Assembly: GCF_030012985.1 (NCBI RefSeq)
Contig: NZ_CP120233.1
Span: forward strand, 4,335,001 to 4,399,000
Direction: 5' to 3'
DNA length: 64,000 nucleotides
Source of the DNA: Microbulbifer sp. VAAF005
GTDB taxonomy: Bacteria; Pseudomonadota; Gammaproteobacteria; Pseudomonadales; Cellvibrionaceae
Shown: positions 37,429-47,113 of the stretch, piece by piece
Position numbering within the stretch: position 1 is the stretch's first letter
Layout: every line of letters begins with the position of its first letter
The notes under the pieces: model-generated
The model's database searches: none
What the model saw: the letters and a program-made list of their open reading frames with translations, nothing else
What the model was told of the DNA's origin: nothing
Program-made: the position numbers and the translations under genes

Positions 37429-38304
37429 ATGACTCTGTTAATTGTTCTGATCACCGTTGCCCTGGTGCAAATCTGGGGTTCAGGGGCCCCGTTACATCGC
37501 GATGGTTGGTTCAGTCGCTGGGGCCAGTATTTACAGGCGTTGCCCAGTATTAATGGCAATAGTGGTCTGCTGCTTGGTGTCACTATCCTGGTTCCAGTAT
37601 TGATCTCTGCGATTGTGATGGCGCTGGCAGAGGGCGCAGCGGGCGGCCTGGGCTACTTGCTGTTGGGGGTGCCATTGCTGCTCTATTGTCTCGGTCGCGG
37701 CAACTTCAACGAAATTGTCGCGAATTACCTGCGTAATTGGTACAGCGGAGACTTTGAAGGTGCTAACAAGGCGGCAGCTCCGATTTTGCGCGAGTTACAC
37801 GAAGCGCCCTCCGATGATACTTGCTTGCATGAGCAGGTATTTCGCGGCGCAGCCTATTGTGCCTTTGAGAGACTCTTTGCCGTATTGTTTTGGTTTATTC
37901 TGCTGGGTATCCCCGGGGCAGTACTCTTCCGCTTGAGTGCTCTATATGCTGAAAATACCCGGGGCTCCTCCGAGGAAGCGACTGCGGCGCGCTGGTTGTG
38001 GTTACTGGAATGGTTGCCGGTCCGTGTGATGGGACTGAGCTTTGCCATTGTGGGCAATTTTGCCGGTTGTTACCGCGCTTGGCGCCGGGTGTTGATGTGT
38101 CGTGAAAGCCAAACCGATCAAGTTCTTGAGGCTTACCTGGAAGGGGCTCTTGGCGGTATTGATGCCAGCGAGTGCAGTGGCGGTTCCGACCTGTCGCAAA
38201 TGCAGCGCCAAAGCGGTGCCGAGATTGAGGGGCTGCAGGCACTGCTTTCCAGAACCTTGCTTCTGTGGATAACTGGTTTAGCCCTTCTGGTTTTGTTTAT
38301 CTGA
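37429..38304 (+). CDS. ampE: Membrane protein AmpE
   Basis: 291-residue inner-membrane protein. Features of the AmpE/CobD-like fold include an N-terminal helix, GGLGYLLLGVPLLLYCLGRG, the charged FEGANKAAAPILRE segment, FAVLFWFILLGIPGAVLFRL and a final C-terminal helix. AmpE accompanies AmpD and has been implicated in beta-lactamase signalling, though its biochemical role is unclear. It lies 90 bases after ampD, probably in one operon. Confidence 0.9.
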   Translation: MTLLIVLITVALVQIWGSGAPLHRDGWFSRWGQYLQALPSINGNSGLLLGVTILVPVLISAIVMALAEGAAGGLGYLLLGVPLLLYCLGRGNFNEIVANYLRNWYSGDFEGANKAAAPILRELHEAPSDDTCLHEQVFRGAAYCAFERLFAVLFWFILLGIPGAVLFRLSALYAENTRGSSEEATAARWLWLLEWLPVRVMGLSFAIVGNFAGCYRAWRRVLMCRESQTDQVLEAYLEGALGGIDASECSGGSDLSQMQRQSGAEIEGLQALLSRTLLLWITGLALLVLFI

Positions 38305-38521
38305 TAGCCAAAACAATCGCCTCTGAGCTACTTAGTGTGCTCCGGGGCGGCTGCTGAGCTTGTCGTCATTTTCAAAATTTTATTTCCTCTCTATATTGAC
38401 TTATCCCCGCCTTCCTACGAAATTGCGCGCCCCAGCTGCCGGACTTCGGCGCTTTGCCATACCAATAAAGCGGAGCTAGCCATTGCCTGTGACGGCTTAT
38501 ACTCATTGAAGGAAGTAGGGT

Positions 38522-39949
38522 TTGGAAGTTTCGGTACTGGAACCGCAGATGTTGTCAGATCTGGCTACAGCAAACGATTGGAATGCAGCCACATTAGTGG
38601 CGGGGTTGCGAACCTATTTTCGCAGTGGTAGCACTGCCGAAATAAGTTGGCGGCGCAGGCAACTGTGTCAACTGCGCAAGATGATCTCCGAGAACGAGGC
38701 ACATTTTGTCCAAGCCCTTCACGATGATTTGCGCAAAGCTCCCCAGGAAAGCTACCTCACTGAAATTTCATTTCTCTACAACGATATCGATCACACCCTG
38801 AAGTCCCTGAAGAAATGGGTGCGCCCGCGCAAGGTCCAATCGCCGATGATGACCCAGCCGGCCAAGAGCTATGTGCAACCGGAGCCGCTGGGTGTTGTGC
38901 TGATTATCGGTGCCTGGAATTATCCGCTGCAATTATTGTTATCGCCGCTGGTACCGGCGATTGCCGCCGGCAATTGTGCGGTGGAAAAGCCCTCTGAGTT
39001 ATCCCCCGCAACCTCCCGGTTAATCGCAGAATTATTACCGCGTTATCTCGACAACGATGCCTTTGCGTGTGTCGAAGGTGGTGTGGCAGAAACCACGGCG
39101 CTGCTGGAGCAGCGTTGGGACCATATTATGTACACCGGCGGTGGCCGGGTCGGCAAAATCATAATGAGTGCGGCGGCTAAATACCTGACTCCGGTAACCC
39201 TGGAACTCGGCGGAAAGAGCCCTTGTATTGTTGCCGATGATGCCAACTTGGAAGTGGCTGCACGGCGAATTGCCTGGGGTAAATTTACCAATGCGGGGCA
39301 GACTTGTATCGCCCCGGATTATGTTCTTTGTAGTCGGCGGACAGCCGATCGGCTCACCCCCATGTTGCAGCGGGTGCTCTGGGAAATGTATGGGGAGCAT
39401 CCGCGGGAATCTGCCGACTATGGGCGCATTATTAACAGCCAGCACACCCTTCGCCTGTCGGATTACCTGGGGGATGGAGAGGTGGTATTTGGCGGTGAAG
39501 TCGATGTGGATGACTGCTATATGGCGCCCACCATAATGCGCAACGTCAATCTCTCTGCGGGAGTTATGCAGGAGGAGATCTTTGGCCCGATACTCCCCAT
39601 TATTGAACTGGATGATTTCTCCAAAGCGGAGGAGTTTGTCAATGAGCGAGAGAAGCCCCTGGCCCTGTATGTATTTACCCAGGATGAAGCATTGGCGGAT
39701 CGGATTCTATCCCGTTGCAGCTCCGGCAACGCCTGCGTGAATGACTGCATGATGTTTATGCTGGCCCAGGACCTGCCTTTTGGAGGCGTTGGTGCCAGCG
39801 GTATGGGGTCCTACCATGGAGAGCATGGCTTCCGCACTTTCAGTCATTACAAGGCCGTAATGCGGCGCAGAAATATCCTCGATATCGATATACGATATGC
39901 ACCCTTCAACGACAGGAAAATGAAATTCCTGCGTATGCTCAGCAAATAA
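38522..39949 (+). CDS. Aldehyde dehydrogenase family protein (class 3-like)
   Basis: NAD(P)-dependent aldehyde dehydrogenase of 475 residues. Signatures are PLGVVLIIGAWNYPLQLLLSPL, GNCAVEKPSE, TLELGGKSPCIV with the catalytic Glu, and NAGQTCIAPDYVLC with the nucleophilic Cys. The C-terminal region ends with a hydrophobic/basic tail, as in fatty aldehyde dehydrogenases. The TTG start at 38522 follows AAGGAAG; an ATG at 38549 is possible. The substrate is unknown, and a medium- or long-chain aldehyde is plausible. A second family member lies at 61739-63184. Confidence 0.9.
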   Translation: MEVSVLEPQMLSDLATANDWNAATLVAGLRTYFRSGSTAEISWRRRQLCQLRKMISENEAHFVQALHDDLRKAPQESYLTEISFLYNDIDHTLKSLKKWVRPRKVQSPMMTQPAKSYVQPEPLGVVLIIGAWNYPLQLLLSPLVPAIAAGNCAVEKPSELSPATSRLIAELLPRYLDNDAFACVEGGVAETTALLEQRWDHIMYTGGGRVGKIIMSAAAKYLTPVTLELGGKSPCIVADDANLEVAARRIAWGKFTNAGQTCIAPDYVLCSRRTADRLTPMLQRVLWEMYGEHPRESADYGRIINSQHTLRLSDYLGDGEVVFGGEVDVDDCYMAPTIMRNVNLSAGVMQEEIFGPILPIIELDDFSKAEEFVNEREKPLALYVFTQDEALADRILSRCSSGNACVNDCMMFMLAQDLPFGGVGASGMGSYHGEHGFRTFSHYKAVMRRRNILDIDIRYAPFNDRKMKFLRMLSK

Positions 39950-40061
39950 TTCCTTATCGATAGGCATGGTTTTCCACTGTGCCTGCTCCGTAGAACACTG
40001 GATGTTATCGGCGGTGGATAAGCTGGATTATTCCCATGTAGTCGAAAAGGATAACAGTGTT

Positions 40062-41048
40062 ATGCCCCTGGATCGCAACGAGATACCTGCCAGTGAGGAT
40101 GTATTTAGTGCCGCTCAAAATATTGCAGGCATGGTACACGAGACCCCTCTGCTCAGCTCTCGGCAGCTGAACGAGCTGACGGGCGCCAATTTGTGGTTTA
40201 AGTGTGAGCACTTGCAGAAAGTGGGTGCCTTTAAAGCGCGGGGCGCGGCTAATGCGCTTTCGCTGCTCCCGGACGGGGTCGAGGAAGTTGCCACCCATTC
40301 GTCCGGTAATCACGGTGCGGCGCTCGCCTGGGCAGCAGCCCAGCGGGGATTGGCCTGTACGGTGGTGATGCCCGAAACGGCTCCCAAGACAAAACGCATG
40401 GCGGTTGAGGGGTATGGCGCGAAGGTAGTGACTTCGGGCCCCAGCCTGGCTGATCGCGAATCCACTTTGGCAAAGGTACTTGAGGAAACCGGTGCGCACG
40501 AAGTCCCGCCCTATGACGATAAGCGCATTATTGCTGGGCAGGGCACTGTAGCCATGGAAGTGCTCAAGCAGAGCCGCGAACAGGGCTTTGCTCCAGACGT
40601 TATTGTGGCGCCAGTGGGAGGCGGTGGACTTTTGTCCGGCGTGGGATTGGCTATGGCTGCACTTGCCCCCGATATCCTGGTAATTGGTGCGGAACCCGCC
40701 GGAGCGGATGATGCCCAGCGTTCACTGCGCGGTGGCGTTCATATCACCACACAACAGCCTGATACGATCGCCGATGGTCTGCGCACAACATTGGGCGGCA
40801 AAAATTACGCCGTTATTGAGCGCACGGTGCGGGATATTGTGACGGTCAGTGAAGCTGGTATCGTCAATGCGATGCGGCTATTGTGGACGCGAACCAAACA
40901 GCTGGTAGAACCGTCGGCTGCGGTGGGTCTCGCTGCGATCATTGAGCACAGCGCGCGCTTTCGCAATAAGAATGTCGTGGTTGTTCTGACCGGCGGAAAT
41001 ATGGATCTGGACAAAGTGGGCCCACTGCTGTCCAGTGAAGAAAACTAA
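40062..41048 (+). CDS. Serine/threonine dehydratase-like or serine racemase-like PLP enzyme
   Basis: Fold-type II PLP enzyme of 328 residues. The Schiff-base Lys lies in KVGAFKARGAANAL, the substrate/phosphate loops are SSGNHGAALAWAA and PVGGGGLLSG, and LTGGN is near the end. The family includes threonine dehydratase and serine racemase; there is no regulatory ACT domain, so it is not the biosynthetic IlvA type. The ATG at 40062 was chosen because the upstream extension lacks family resemblance and AAGGA precedes this codon. It is followed 15 bases later by the PEBP-family gene. Confidence 0.88.
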   Translation: MPLDRNEIPASEDVFSAAQNIAGMVHETPLLSSRQLNELTGANLWFKCEHLQKVGAFKARGAANALSLLPDGVEEVATHSSGNHGAALAWAAAQRGLACTVVMPETAPKTKRMAVEGYGAKVVTSGPSLADRESTLAKVLEETGAHEVPPYDDKRIIAGQGTVAMEVLKQSREQGFAPDVIVAPVGGGGLLSGVGLAMAALAPDILVIGAEPAGADDAQRSLRGGVHITTQQPDTIADGLRTTLGGKNYAVIERTVRDIVTVSEAGIVNAMRLLWTRTKQLVEPSAAVGLAAIIEHSARFRNKNVVVVLTGGNMDLDKVGPLLSSEEN

Positions 41049-41063
41049 AAGGGGAGCTGGGAT

Positions 41064-41636
41064 ATGAGTCATTTATTGAAAAAGGGCGGCCGGGGTTTGG
41101 CCGGGCTGCTTTGTGTTGCTGCGCTGTCGCTGACTGGAACCAACGCGATTGCTGAGAAGCTGACACTGTCATCCAGCTCCCTGCAAGCTGGAAAGAAAAT
41201 GCCCATGGCTCATGTTTATGGCAGCTGCGGCGGTGAGAACCTGTCTCCCCAATTGAGCTGGAGTGGGGCACCGGAGGGCACAAAGAGTTTTGCTATTACC
41301 GCTTACGATCCCGACGCACCCACCGGTAGTGGTTGGTGGCACTGGGTGGTATTTAATATCCCAGTTGATACGACCAATCTGCCGGAAGGGGCCGGTGACC
41401 TGAAGAACGGCCTGATTCCAGAAGCAGTGCAGGGGCGCAATGATTATGGTAATTCCGGTTACGGTGGTGCCTGCCCGCCCAAGGGGCACGGGGATCATCG
41501 CTATCGTTTTCGTGTCTATGCCTTGAAAGTGGAATCCCTGCCGCTGGATGAAAACACTTCTCCTGCTAAAGTTGGCTTCAATATCAATGCCAATAAGTTG
41601 GCCGAAGCGGAGCTGGAAGTTTTGTGGGGCCACTGA
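41064..41636 (+). CDS. Exported YbhB/YbcL-type (PEBP) protein
   Basis: 190-residue protein with a signal peptide (ending TNAIAE) and the PEBP fold: SPQLSWSGAPEGTKSF, AYDPDAPTGSGWWHWVVFNIP and CPPKGHGDHRYRFRVYAL. It resembles E. coli YbcL/YbhB, whose roles are poorly known. The signal peptide places it in the periplasm. Start preceded by GGGGAG. Confidence 0.9.
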   Translation: MSHLLKKGGRGLAGLLCVAALSLTGTNAIAEKLTLSSSSLQAGKKMPMAHVYGSCGGENLSPQLSWSGAPEGTKSFAITAYDPDAPTGSGWWHWVVFNIPVDTTNLPEGAGDLKNGLIPEAVQGRNDYGNSGYGGACPPKGHGDHRYRFRVYALKVESLPLDENTSPAKVGFNINANKLAEAELEVLWGH

Positions 41637-41707
41637 GTAAATAAATTAATCTAATCCCGCTGCACGGTGATCGCTGTTGCGGCGGCTCAGGCTCTGGAGG
41701 CCCGCGC

Positions 41708-43081
41708 TTGACCAACTCACAAAAGCAAATGACATGGGGGCAAGCGCTGGCCGCTTATTTGAAGCCCCGTGTACTCACCATGTTTTTCCTCGGCTTTTCC
41801 GCCGGCCTCCCATTACTGCTGGTTTTCTCTACCTTGACTGCCTGGCTGCGGGACTACGGTGTCAGCCGTACCGCCATCGGGTTTTTTGCCTGGGTGGGGA
41901 TCACCTTTTCGATCAAGGTTCTCTGGGCCCCTATTGTCGATCAGCTGCGTCTGCCTTTTTTCACGGACAAATTGGGCAAGCGTCGGGGCTGGATGCTGGT
42001 ATCCCAAATCGGGATAGCGATTGGCCTGATAGGTATGGCCAGTGTAAATCCCCAGCTCTCCCTGATGCACGTAGCCCTACTGGCCCTGTGGGTCGCTTTC
42101 TGTTCGGCCTCTCAAGATGTGGCGATTGATGCCTATCGAATTGAGGCCATGGATGACGACTATCAGGGCGCTATGGCTGCCAATTATGTATTTGGCTATC
42201 GGGTGGCAATGCTGATAGCTGGAGCGGGCGCCCTGTTTATTGCGGATATCTTTAGCTGGTCCGGTGCTTATCTTGCGATGGCTGGATTGATGGGCGTGGG
42301 CCTGATTACCACCTTGATTATTGCCGAGCCCGATCACAGCAAGGTAAACAAAGAAGCCGATGAGCTGCAAAGCGAGTGGGCCCAGCGCCTGTTGGGCAAG
42401 GGGGAACATGGTCGCATGAAGCAGTGGTTTATTCGCGCCGTGGCCTGCCCCTTTATCGAGTTTTTCCAGCGCAATGGCCGCTTCGCAATCATTCTGTTGG
42501 TGTTTATCGGTATTTTCCGTTTAAGTGATATTGCGATGGGGGTGATGGCCAATCCCTTCTATTTGGATCTGGGCTTTACCAAAACGGAAATTGCTGAAAT
42601 CAGTAAGCTGTTTGGCTTCTTCTGTACCATTATCGGTTCCTTTCTAGGTGGGCTGTTAGTGGTGCGATACGGTGTTGTGCGTCCGCTGATACTGGGTTCG
42701 GTTATGGTCGCCTGTACCAACCTGTTATTTGCCCAGCTCGCTGTGATCGGTCCCGATAAAGCCTGGTTGGCGCTGGTAATTAGTGCGGACAACATCAGTG
42801 GAGGAATTGCCAATGCGATACTGATCGCGTTTCTCTCCAGTCTTGCCAATAAAGCTTATACCGCCACTCAATATGCTTTGTTTAGCTCCCTGATGACCTT
42901 GCCGGGGAAATTTATCAGTGGTTTTTCCGGCATAGTGGTGGATGCTCAGGGTTATGCCTACTTCTTTATTTATGCGGCGCTTATGGGAATTCCAGCCATT
43001 GCGCTGTCCATTTATTTTTGGCGCCGCGAGCAGCGCGACTGGCCGGGAGAAGAAGTTCAGCCGGGAGCGGGCACTACCTAA
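41708..43081 (+). CDS. AmpG-like muropeptide MFS permease, paralog 1
   Basis: Major-facilitator protein of 457 residues with about 12-14 helices. AmpG marks are FFLGFSAGLPLLLVFSTLTAWLR, KVLWAPIVDQL, KRRGWMLVSQ and the helix 4 motif ASQDVAIDAYRIE. AmpG carries anhydro-muropeptides into the cytoplasm, the substrates of AmpD. The TTG start at 41708 has an excellent GGAGG seven bases upstream. A second AmpG-like gene follows at 43318; which of the two is the main importer cannot be told. Confidence 0.88.
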   Translation: MTNSQKQMTWGQALAAYLKPRVLTMFFLGFSAGLPLLLVFSTLTAWLRDYGVSRTAIGFFAWVGITFSIKVLWAPIVDQLRLPFFTDKLGKRRGWMLVSQIGIAIGLIGMASVNPQLSLMHVALLALWVAFCSASQDVAIDAYRIEAMDDDYQGAMAANYVFGYRVAMLIAGAGALFIADIFSWSGAYLAMAGLMGVGLITTLIIAEPDHSKVNKEADELQSEWAQRLLGKGEHGRMKQWFIRAVACPFIEFFQRNGRFAIILLVFIGIFRLSDIAMGVMANPFYLDLGFTKTEIAEISKLFGFFCTIIGSFLGGLLVVRYGVVRPLILGSVMVACTNLLFAQLAVIGPDKAWLALVISADNISGGIANAILIAFLSSLANKAYTATQYALFSSLMTLPGKFISGFSGIVVDAQGYAYFFIYAALMGIPAIALSIYFWRREQRDWPGEEVQPGAGTT

Positions 43082-43166
43082 GGTTTACAGGGATGCTATT
43101 TCCTCTCTAAGAGTACACCCCGAATTCAGCTCTTTTCTAAATCCCTATGTCATATCAAAACTCTTC

Positions 43167-43185
43167 GCCGGGCATTCTGCCCGGC
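43167..43185 (+). terminator. Hairpin between the two AmpG-like genes
   Basis: GCCGGGCA and TGCCCGGC form a perfect 8-base stem with a TTC loop, followed by TTGTGTCT. It is a likely terminator of the first AmpG-like gene, 85 bases past its stop. Confidence 0.65.
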
Positions 43186-43317
43186 TTGTGTCTATGGTGG
43201 TTGTAAAGGTGAAACCCACCCCTCCATAGACTCGCCCTTATGTTTGATTGTGTGTCTGTTGCCTGTCGGGTCGGGTATCACTGGTAGACGATGCTCAGCG
43301 AATAAAAGCGACAAACT

Positions 43318-44589
43318 ATGGCCCACGAAACCATCCGGGAGGCGGTGTTTAATCGGCGTATGCTGATTTGTATTGGCACCGGTTTCTCTTCGGGGATGCC
43401 TCTTTTTGTATTGATACAGTTGGTGCCCGCTTGGCTGCGTACCGAGGGTGTAGACCTGGCCACTATCGGTATTTTTGCATTGCTGGGGTTGCCTTATACG
43501 TGGAAATTTATCTGGTCTCCGCTGATGGAGCGCTATGCATTCCCGATGCTCGGCCGCCGGCGGGGCTGGATGTTGGTAATGCAGCTGTTGCTGATAGTTT
43601 CCATTGGCGTCCTGGGGATGTTCAGTCCCCAGTTTGATATCTGGTCAATTGCCGCAATTTGCTTTGCTGTGGCATTTTTCAGTGCCAGCCAGGATATAGT
43701 CCTGGATGCTTTCCGAAGGGAGATTTTGCCGGACCAGGAGTTGGGACTGGGCAATTCCTTCCACGCCAACGCCTATCGTATTTCCGGCTTGATCCCTGGC
43801 TCCCTCAGCTTGATTCTGTCGGATCACCTGGCCTGGGACCAGGTGTTTATGATTACTGCGGCCTTTATGTTGATTGCCGTCTTTATGACATTGATGGTCG
43901 CTGAGCCGGAACATCCAGCAGCTCGCCCTAATTCTCTGCGGGAAGCCATTGTTTTACCCTTCGTCGAATTCTTTAATCGCAATGGTGTAAAACAGGCGGT
44001 GCTCGTACTGGCCTTTATGTTTTTGTACAAGCTCGGCGATAGCATGGCCACAGCACTGGCGACGCCCTACTACCTGGATATGGGATATTCCAATACGGAT
44101 ATTGGCATAGTGGCGAAGAATGCCGGTTTGTGGCCTGCGGTAATTGGCGGTTTCTTTGGCGGCTTATTAATTGTAAAGATCGGGATTAATAAGTGCTTGT
44201 GGATTTTTGGTGTGGTACAGCTGGTTTCAATATTCGGATTTATGATTTTGTCTGAAGTGAATGGCGAGCTGGTGGGCACTCCAGATTTCAATCCTAGCCT
44301 CTGGCTATTGGCGATAGTAATTGCCTTTGAGTATCTCGGGGTGGGGTTGGGGACAGCGGTGTTTATTGCATTTATCGCCCGAACTACCAGCAAGTTGCAC
44401 ACCGCGACTCAATTTGCCTTGTTTACTGCCTTGACCTCGCTCCCGCGCACCTTCGCCAATGCTTCCACCGGCTATTTGGTGGAGGGAATGGGGTGGACAC
44501 ATTTCTTTCTCCTGTGTGCCGCCCTGGCGGTTCCCGGGATGATCCTGCTGTTTTGGGTTGCGCCCTGGGGGGCAGATGAGGTTGCGTAG
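43318..44589 (+). CDS. AmpG-like muropeptide MFS permease, paralog 2
   Basis: 423-residue MFS protein. CIGTGFSSGMPLFVLIQLVPAWLR, PYTWKFIWSPLMERY, GRRRGWMLVMQ and ASQDIVLDAFRREIL are close to the AmpG consensus. It is a diverged tandem paralog of the gene at 41708-43081, a situation also known in pseudomonads (AmpG and AmpP). No strong ribosome-binding site was found before the ATG at 43318. Confidence 0.88.
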   Translation: MAHETIREAVFNRRMLICIGTGFSSGMPLFVLIQLVPAWLRTEGVDLATIGIFALLGLPYTWKFIWSPLMERYAFPMLGRRRGWMLVMQLLLIVSIGVLGMFSPQFDIWSIAAICFAVAFFSASQDIVLDAFRREILPDQELGLGNSFHANAYRISGLIPGSLSLILSDHLAWDQVFMITAAFMLIAVFMTLMVAEPEHPAARPNSLREAIVLPFVEFFNRNGVKQAVLVLAFMFLYKLGDSMATALATPYYLDMGYSNTDIGIVAKNAGLWPAVIGGFFGGLLIVKIGINKCLWIFGVVQLVSIFGFMILSEVNGELVGTPDFNPSLWLLAIVIAFEYLGVGLGTAVFIAFIARTTSKLHTATQFALFTALTSLPRTFANASTGYLVEGMGWTHFFLLCAALAVPGMILLFWVAPWGADEVA

Positions 44590-44606
44590 TTTGTCTTCAG
44601 CGGCGG

Positions 44607-44912
44607 CTAAGGTTTCCAGCGGTATTTACTCATATCCACCCGTCCTTTCAACAATGTAACGCCCTCGCTTTCAAGTCTCTTACGCTGGTGGCTGGCGCCG
44701 GGCTCTGGCAGGGAGATGCGCCCCTGGGCGTTGATAACTCGGTGCCAGGGGAGCTTGGTGCCCCTGGGCAACTTACGCAGGGTCTGACCGGCAAGTCTAG
44801 CGGCACGTGGGTAGCCTGCCATCTCAGCCAAGTCTCCATAAGTCACAACCCGGCCCTTGGGGATGGCTGCCAAAGCTTGGCATATTCTTTCCAGGGAGTT
44901 CTGTTTTTCCAT
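44607..44912 (-). CDS. Alkyltransferase-like (Atl) protein
   Basis: 101-residue relative of O6-methylguanine-DNA methyltransferase, with VTYGDLAEMAGYPRAARLAG and GQTLRKLPRGTKLPWHRVINAQGRIS. The active-site motif PCHRV reads PWHRV, so the alkyl-accepting Cys is replaced by Trp, the hallmark of Atl proteins. These bind O6-alkylguanine and direct nucleotide-excision repair rather than repairing it directly. The ATG at 44912 was chosen as the family-like start; the frame remains open to 44999. Confidence 0.9.
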   Translation of the reverse strand: MEKQNSLERICQALAAIPKGRVVTYGDLAEMAGYPRAARLAGQTLRKLPRGTKLPWHRVINAQGRISLPEPGASHQRKRLESEGVTLLKGRVDMSKYRWKP

Positions 44913-45152
44913 AAAAAGCTCAAACTGTCGGCGAAATACGCCAATTAGGCGCACTTTTTTACTTTGTAATCTTGTGAATCTGAGATTTTTATTCGCCATT
45001 TATGGATACTTTACCAGCTTGTAAGGTCACAGTCAGACCTGCGTAAAAGCGGCTACTTTGATGGCGTGCCACATGATTCTAGTTATGGCATTATGGTGCG
45101 ATTACTACGGCTGTTTGCGCCTTTCACACACCTAAAAATCCAAGGTTTCTTA

Positions 45153-46184
45153 GTGGTTTTATCGACACGACTCCCCAGGTTCTTTGTACGAACTCTCCTG
45201 TTTATTGCGCCCTTCCAGGCCTATGCCGGTGTGCTGACTCTGGAAAATGGCGATCGCATTCAAGGTGATTTGGTGCTTGTGGAGAAGGATCAGGTTACTT
45301 GGAAATCAGAGACCTTTGGTGAAGTTAAAGTCGACAAATCCAAGGTAGTGTCAATGGATGTCGATACCGATATCAAAATTGCCGGCAGGGATGAACCTTG
45401 TACCTTGGCTGGCCACCGCGAAGAGCGTTGGGAAGTGTACTGTGCTGAGGGGCGCGGTTGGCTGATCGACTTCCCCGGTATTGAGCGGGCAGAACCCTAC
45501 AGCACATTTACCACCAGTCCGGTGTTGTTCAGCGGTGATGTAACTGCTGGAGGCGTATTCGAAAGCGGTAACCGCGAGCGCGAAGACCTCGACGTCAACA
45601 TCAACTTAGATATCCGTCATAACGATTTTCAGCACCTGATGGGGGCGGTGTACCAAAACCAGGAGAGTGAAGAAGACGGTGATCTGGAAAAGTACCAGCT
45701 CAACTATGATCTTCGCTGGATCTTTTCTGAAAATTGGTTTGCTGCAGCCAACAGTGAGTTGGAAAGAGAAGAAGCACAGAACCTGGATCTGGGAACCACT
45801 CTCGGTCTCGGTATGGGTTATCTGTTTTACGACACAAGCAAAACCACCTTCTCCCTCGAAGGAGGTGTGAGTAGCCTGCAAGAGAGTTTTATTGACGAGG
45901 AGTTGAGTGAAGGCCAGGACGAGCGTTATGTCGCCGGTCGAATCGCACTTAACTACCGCTACAAGTTTTCCCTTGGGCCGGAAATTTATTTCGACCAGGA
46001 AACCTTACAATCCTTTGATCACAGTAACGATTACGAAGCTAATGCCAAATTGGGGGTGCGAACTCCTTTGGTTGAAGGCGTGCTGATGGAAATCGGTTAC
46101 GAGTGGCAGTACGACAATACGCCCTCCCTGGAAAGTGAAAAAGAAGATACCAAAGTGACCGTTGGCGTAGGTTACGAATGGTAA
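45153..46184 (+). CDS. DUF481 outer-membrane protein (YdiY-like)
   Basis: The GTG start at 45153, after AAGG, gives a 343-residue product with a signal peptide (MVLSTRLPRFFVRTLL then IAPFQAYA). The mature N-terminus VLTLENGDRIQGDLVLVEKD is a small domain often found before DUF481. The remainder alternates polar and aromatic residues as in a beta-barrel (YQLNYDLRWIFSENWFAAAN), ending VTVGVGYEW with the terminal aromatic of outer-membrane proteins. The frame is open from 45066, so a longer N-terminus is possible. Homologs are described as salt-induced outer-membrane proteins. Confidence 0.82.
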   Translation: MVLSTRLPRFFVRTLLFIAPFQAYAGVLTLENGDRIQGDLVLVEKDQVTWKSETFGEVKVDKSKVVSMDVDTDIKIAGRDEPCTLAGHREERWEVYCAEGRGWLIDFPGIERAEPYSTFTTSPVLFSGDVTAGGVFESGNREREDLDVNINLDIRHNDFQHLMGAVYQNQESEEDGDLEKYQLNYDLRWIFSENWFAAANSELEREEAQNLDLGTTLGLGMGYLFYDTSKTTFSLEGGVSSLQESFIDEELSEGQDERYVAGRIALNYRYKFSLGPEIYFDQETLQSFDHSNDYEANAKLGVRTPLVEGVLMEIGYEWQYDNTPSLESEKEDTKVTVGVGYEW

Positions 46185-46268
46185 TTCCCCCTTTAGCCTG
46201 CATAGGGCAGGTTTGAAGGCAGTCATAAACGATAAATCTAAAAAACGAGCGACGACGAGGAGTTTAAT

Positions 46269-47030
46269 ATGCAGATCGCTGACAGTATTGTTGCGATTAC
46301 CGGTGCGGGCCAGGGTTTGGGCCGAGCGATGGCCGAGTATTTGGCCGCACGGGGCGCGCGCCTGGCCCTGATCGATGTTAATGAAGAAGGCCTGAAAGAG
46401 AGTGTCGCTGCTTGTGAAAAACTCGGTGCTGAGGCTCGCAGCTACTTGATCAATGTTGCTGATGAAGAAGCGGTAGATTCCGGGTTTGCAAAAATTGCAG
46501 CGGACTTTGGTGGGCTTCAGGTGCTGATTAATAATGCCGGCATTATGCGCGATGGCATGTTGCTCAAGTGCAAAGATGGCAAAGTGACTGATCGTATGTC
46601 CCTGGCTCAGTGGCAGTCGGTGATCGATGTGAACCTCACCGGTGTATTCCTTTGCGGCCGCGCTGCTGCGGGCATTATGGCGGAAAGCGGCAAGGGTGGG
46701 GTGATGATCAATATCTCCAGTCTGTCCCGTGCGGGCAATATGGGGCAGACCAACTACTCTGCCAGTAAAGCAGGTGTTGCCGCGATGACAGTATCTTGGG
46801 CACGCGAACTCGCACGCTACGGTGTGCGTGTTGCCGGAATTGCCCCAGGCTTTATAGGCACCGATATGGTTGCACAGATGCGCCCGGAAATTCTCGAGAG
46901 CTTGGTAAAACAAGTACCTCTGCGCAGGTTGGGTGAGCAGGATGAGATCGCTTCGACAGTAGCGTTTATCCTGGAGAATGACTATGTTACCGGTCGCGTG
47001 ATGGATATAGATGGCGGAGCGCGCCTGTAA
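46269..47030 (+). CDS. FabG-like short-chain dehydrogenase/reductase
   Basis: 253-residue SDR enzyme. The cofactor site is ITGAGQGLGRAMAEYLA, with LINNAGIMRDGML, the catalytic Ser in INISSLSRAGN and YSASKAGVAAM containing the catalytic Tyr and Lys. It closely resembles 3-oxoacyl-ACP reductases but stands alone, so the substrate is uncertain. A GACGAGGAG sequence precedes the start; a bidirectional terminator follows. Confidence 0.88.
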   Translation: MQIADSIVAITGAGQGLGRAMAEYLAARGARLALIDVNEEGLKESVAACEKLGAEARSYLINVADEEAVDSGFAKIAADFGGLQVLINNAGIMRDGMLLKCKDGKVTDRMSLAQWQSVIDVNLTGVFLCGRAAAGIMAESGKGGVMINISSLSRAGNMGQTNYSASKAGVAAMTVSWARELARYGVRVAGIAPGFIGTDMVAQMRPEILESLVKQVPLRRLGEQDEIASTVAFILENDYVTGRVMDIDGGARL

Positions 47031-47050
47031 GTTTCTCTGTATCCGAACAT

Positions 47051-47080
47051 AAAAAGGGTGAACAAAGTTCACCCTTTTTT
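47051..47080. terminator. Bidirectional terminator between the SDR gene and cfa
   Basis: AAAAAGGGTGAAC and GTTCACCCTTTTTT form a perfect stem with a short AAA loop and T-runs on both strands, lying between two convergent genes. Confidence 0.9.
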
Positions 47081-47113
47081 GTTTCTGCAATTAGTGCAGG
47101 GGCTAAACCAACC

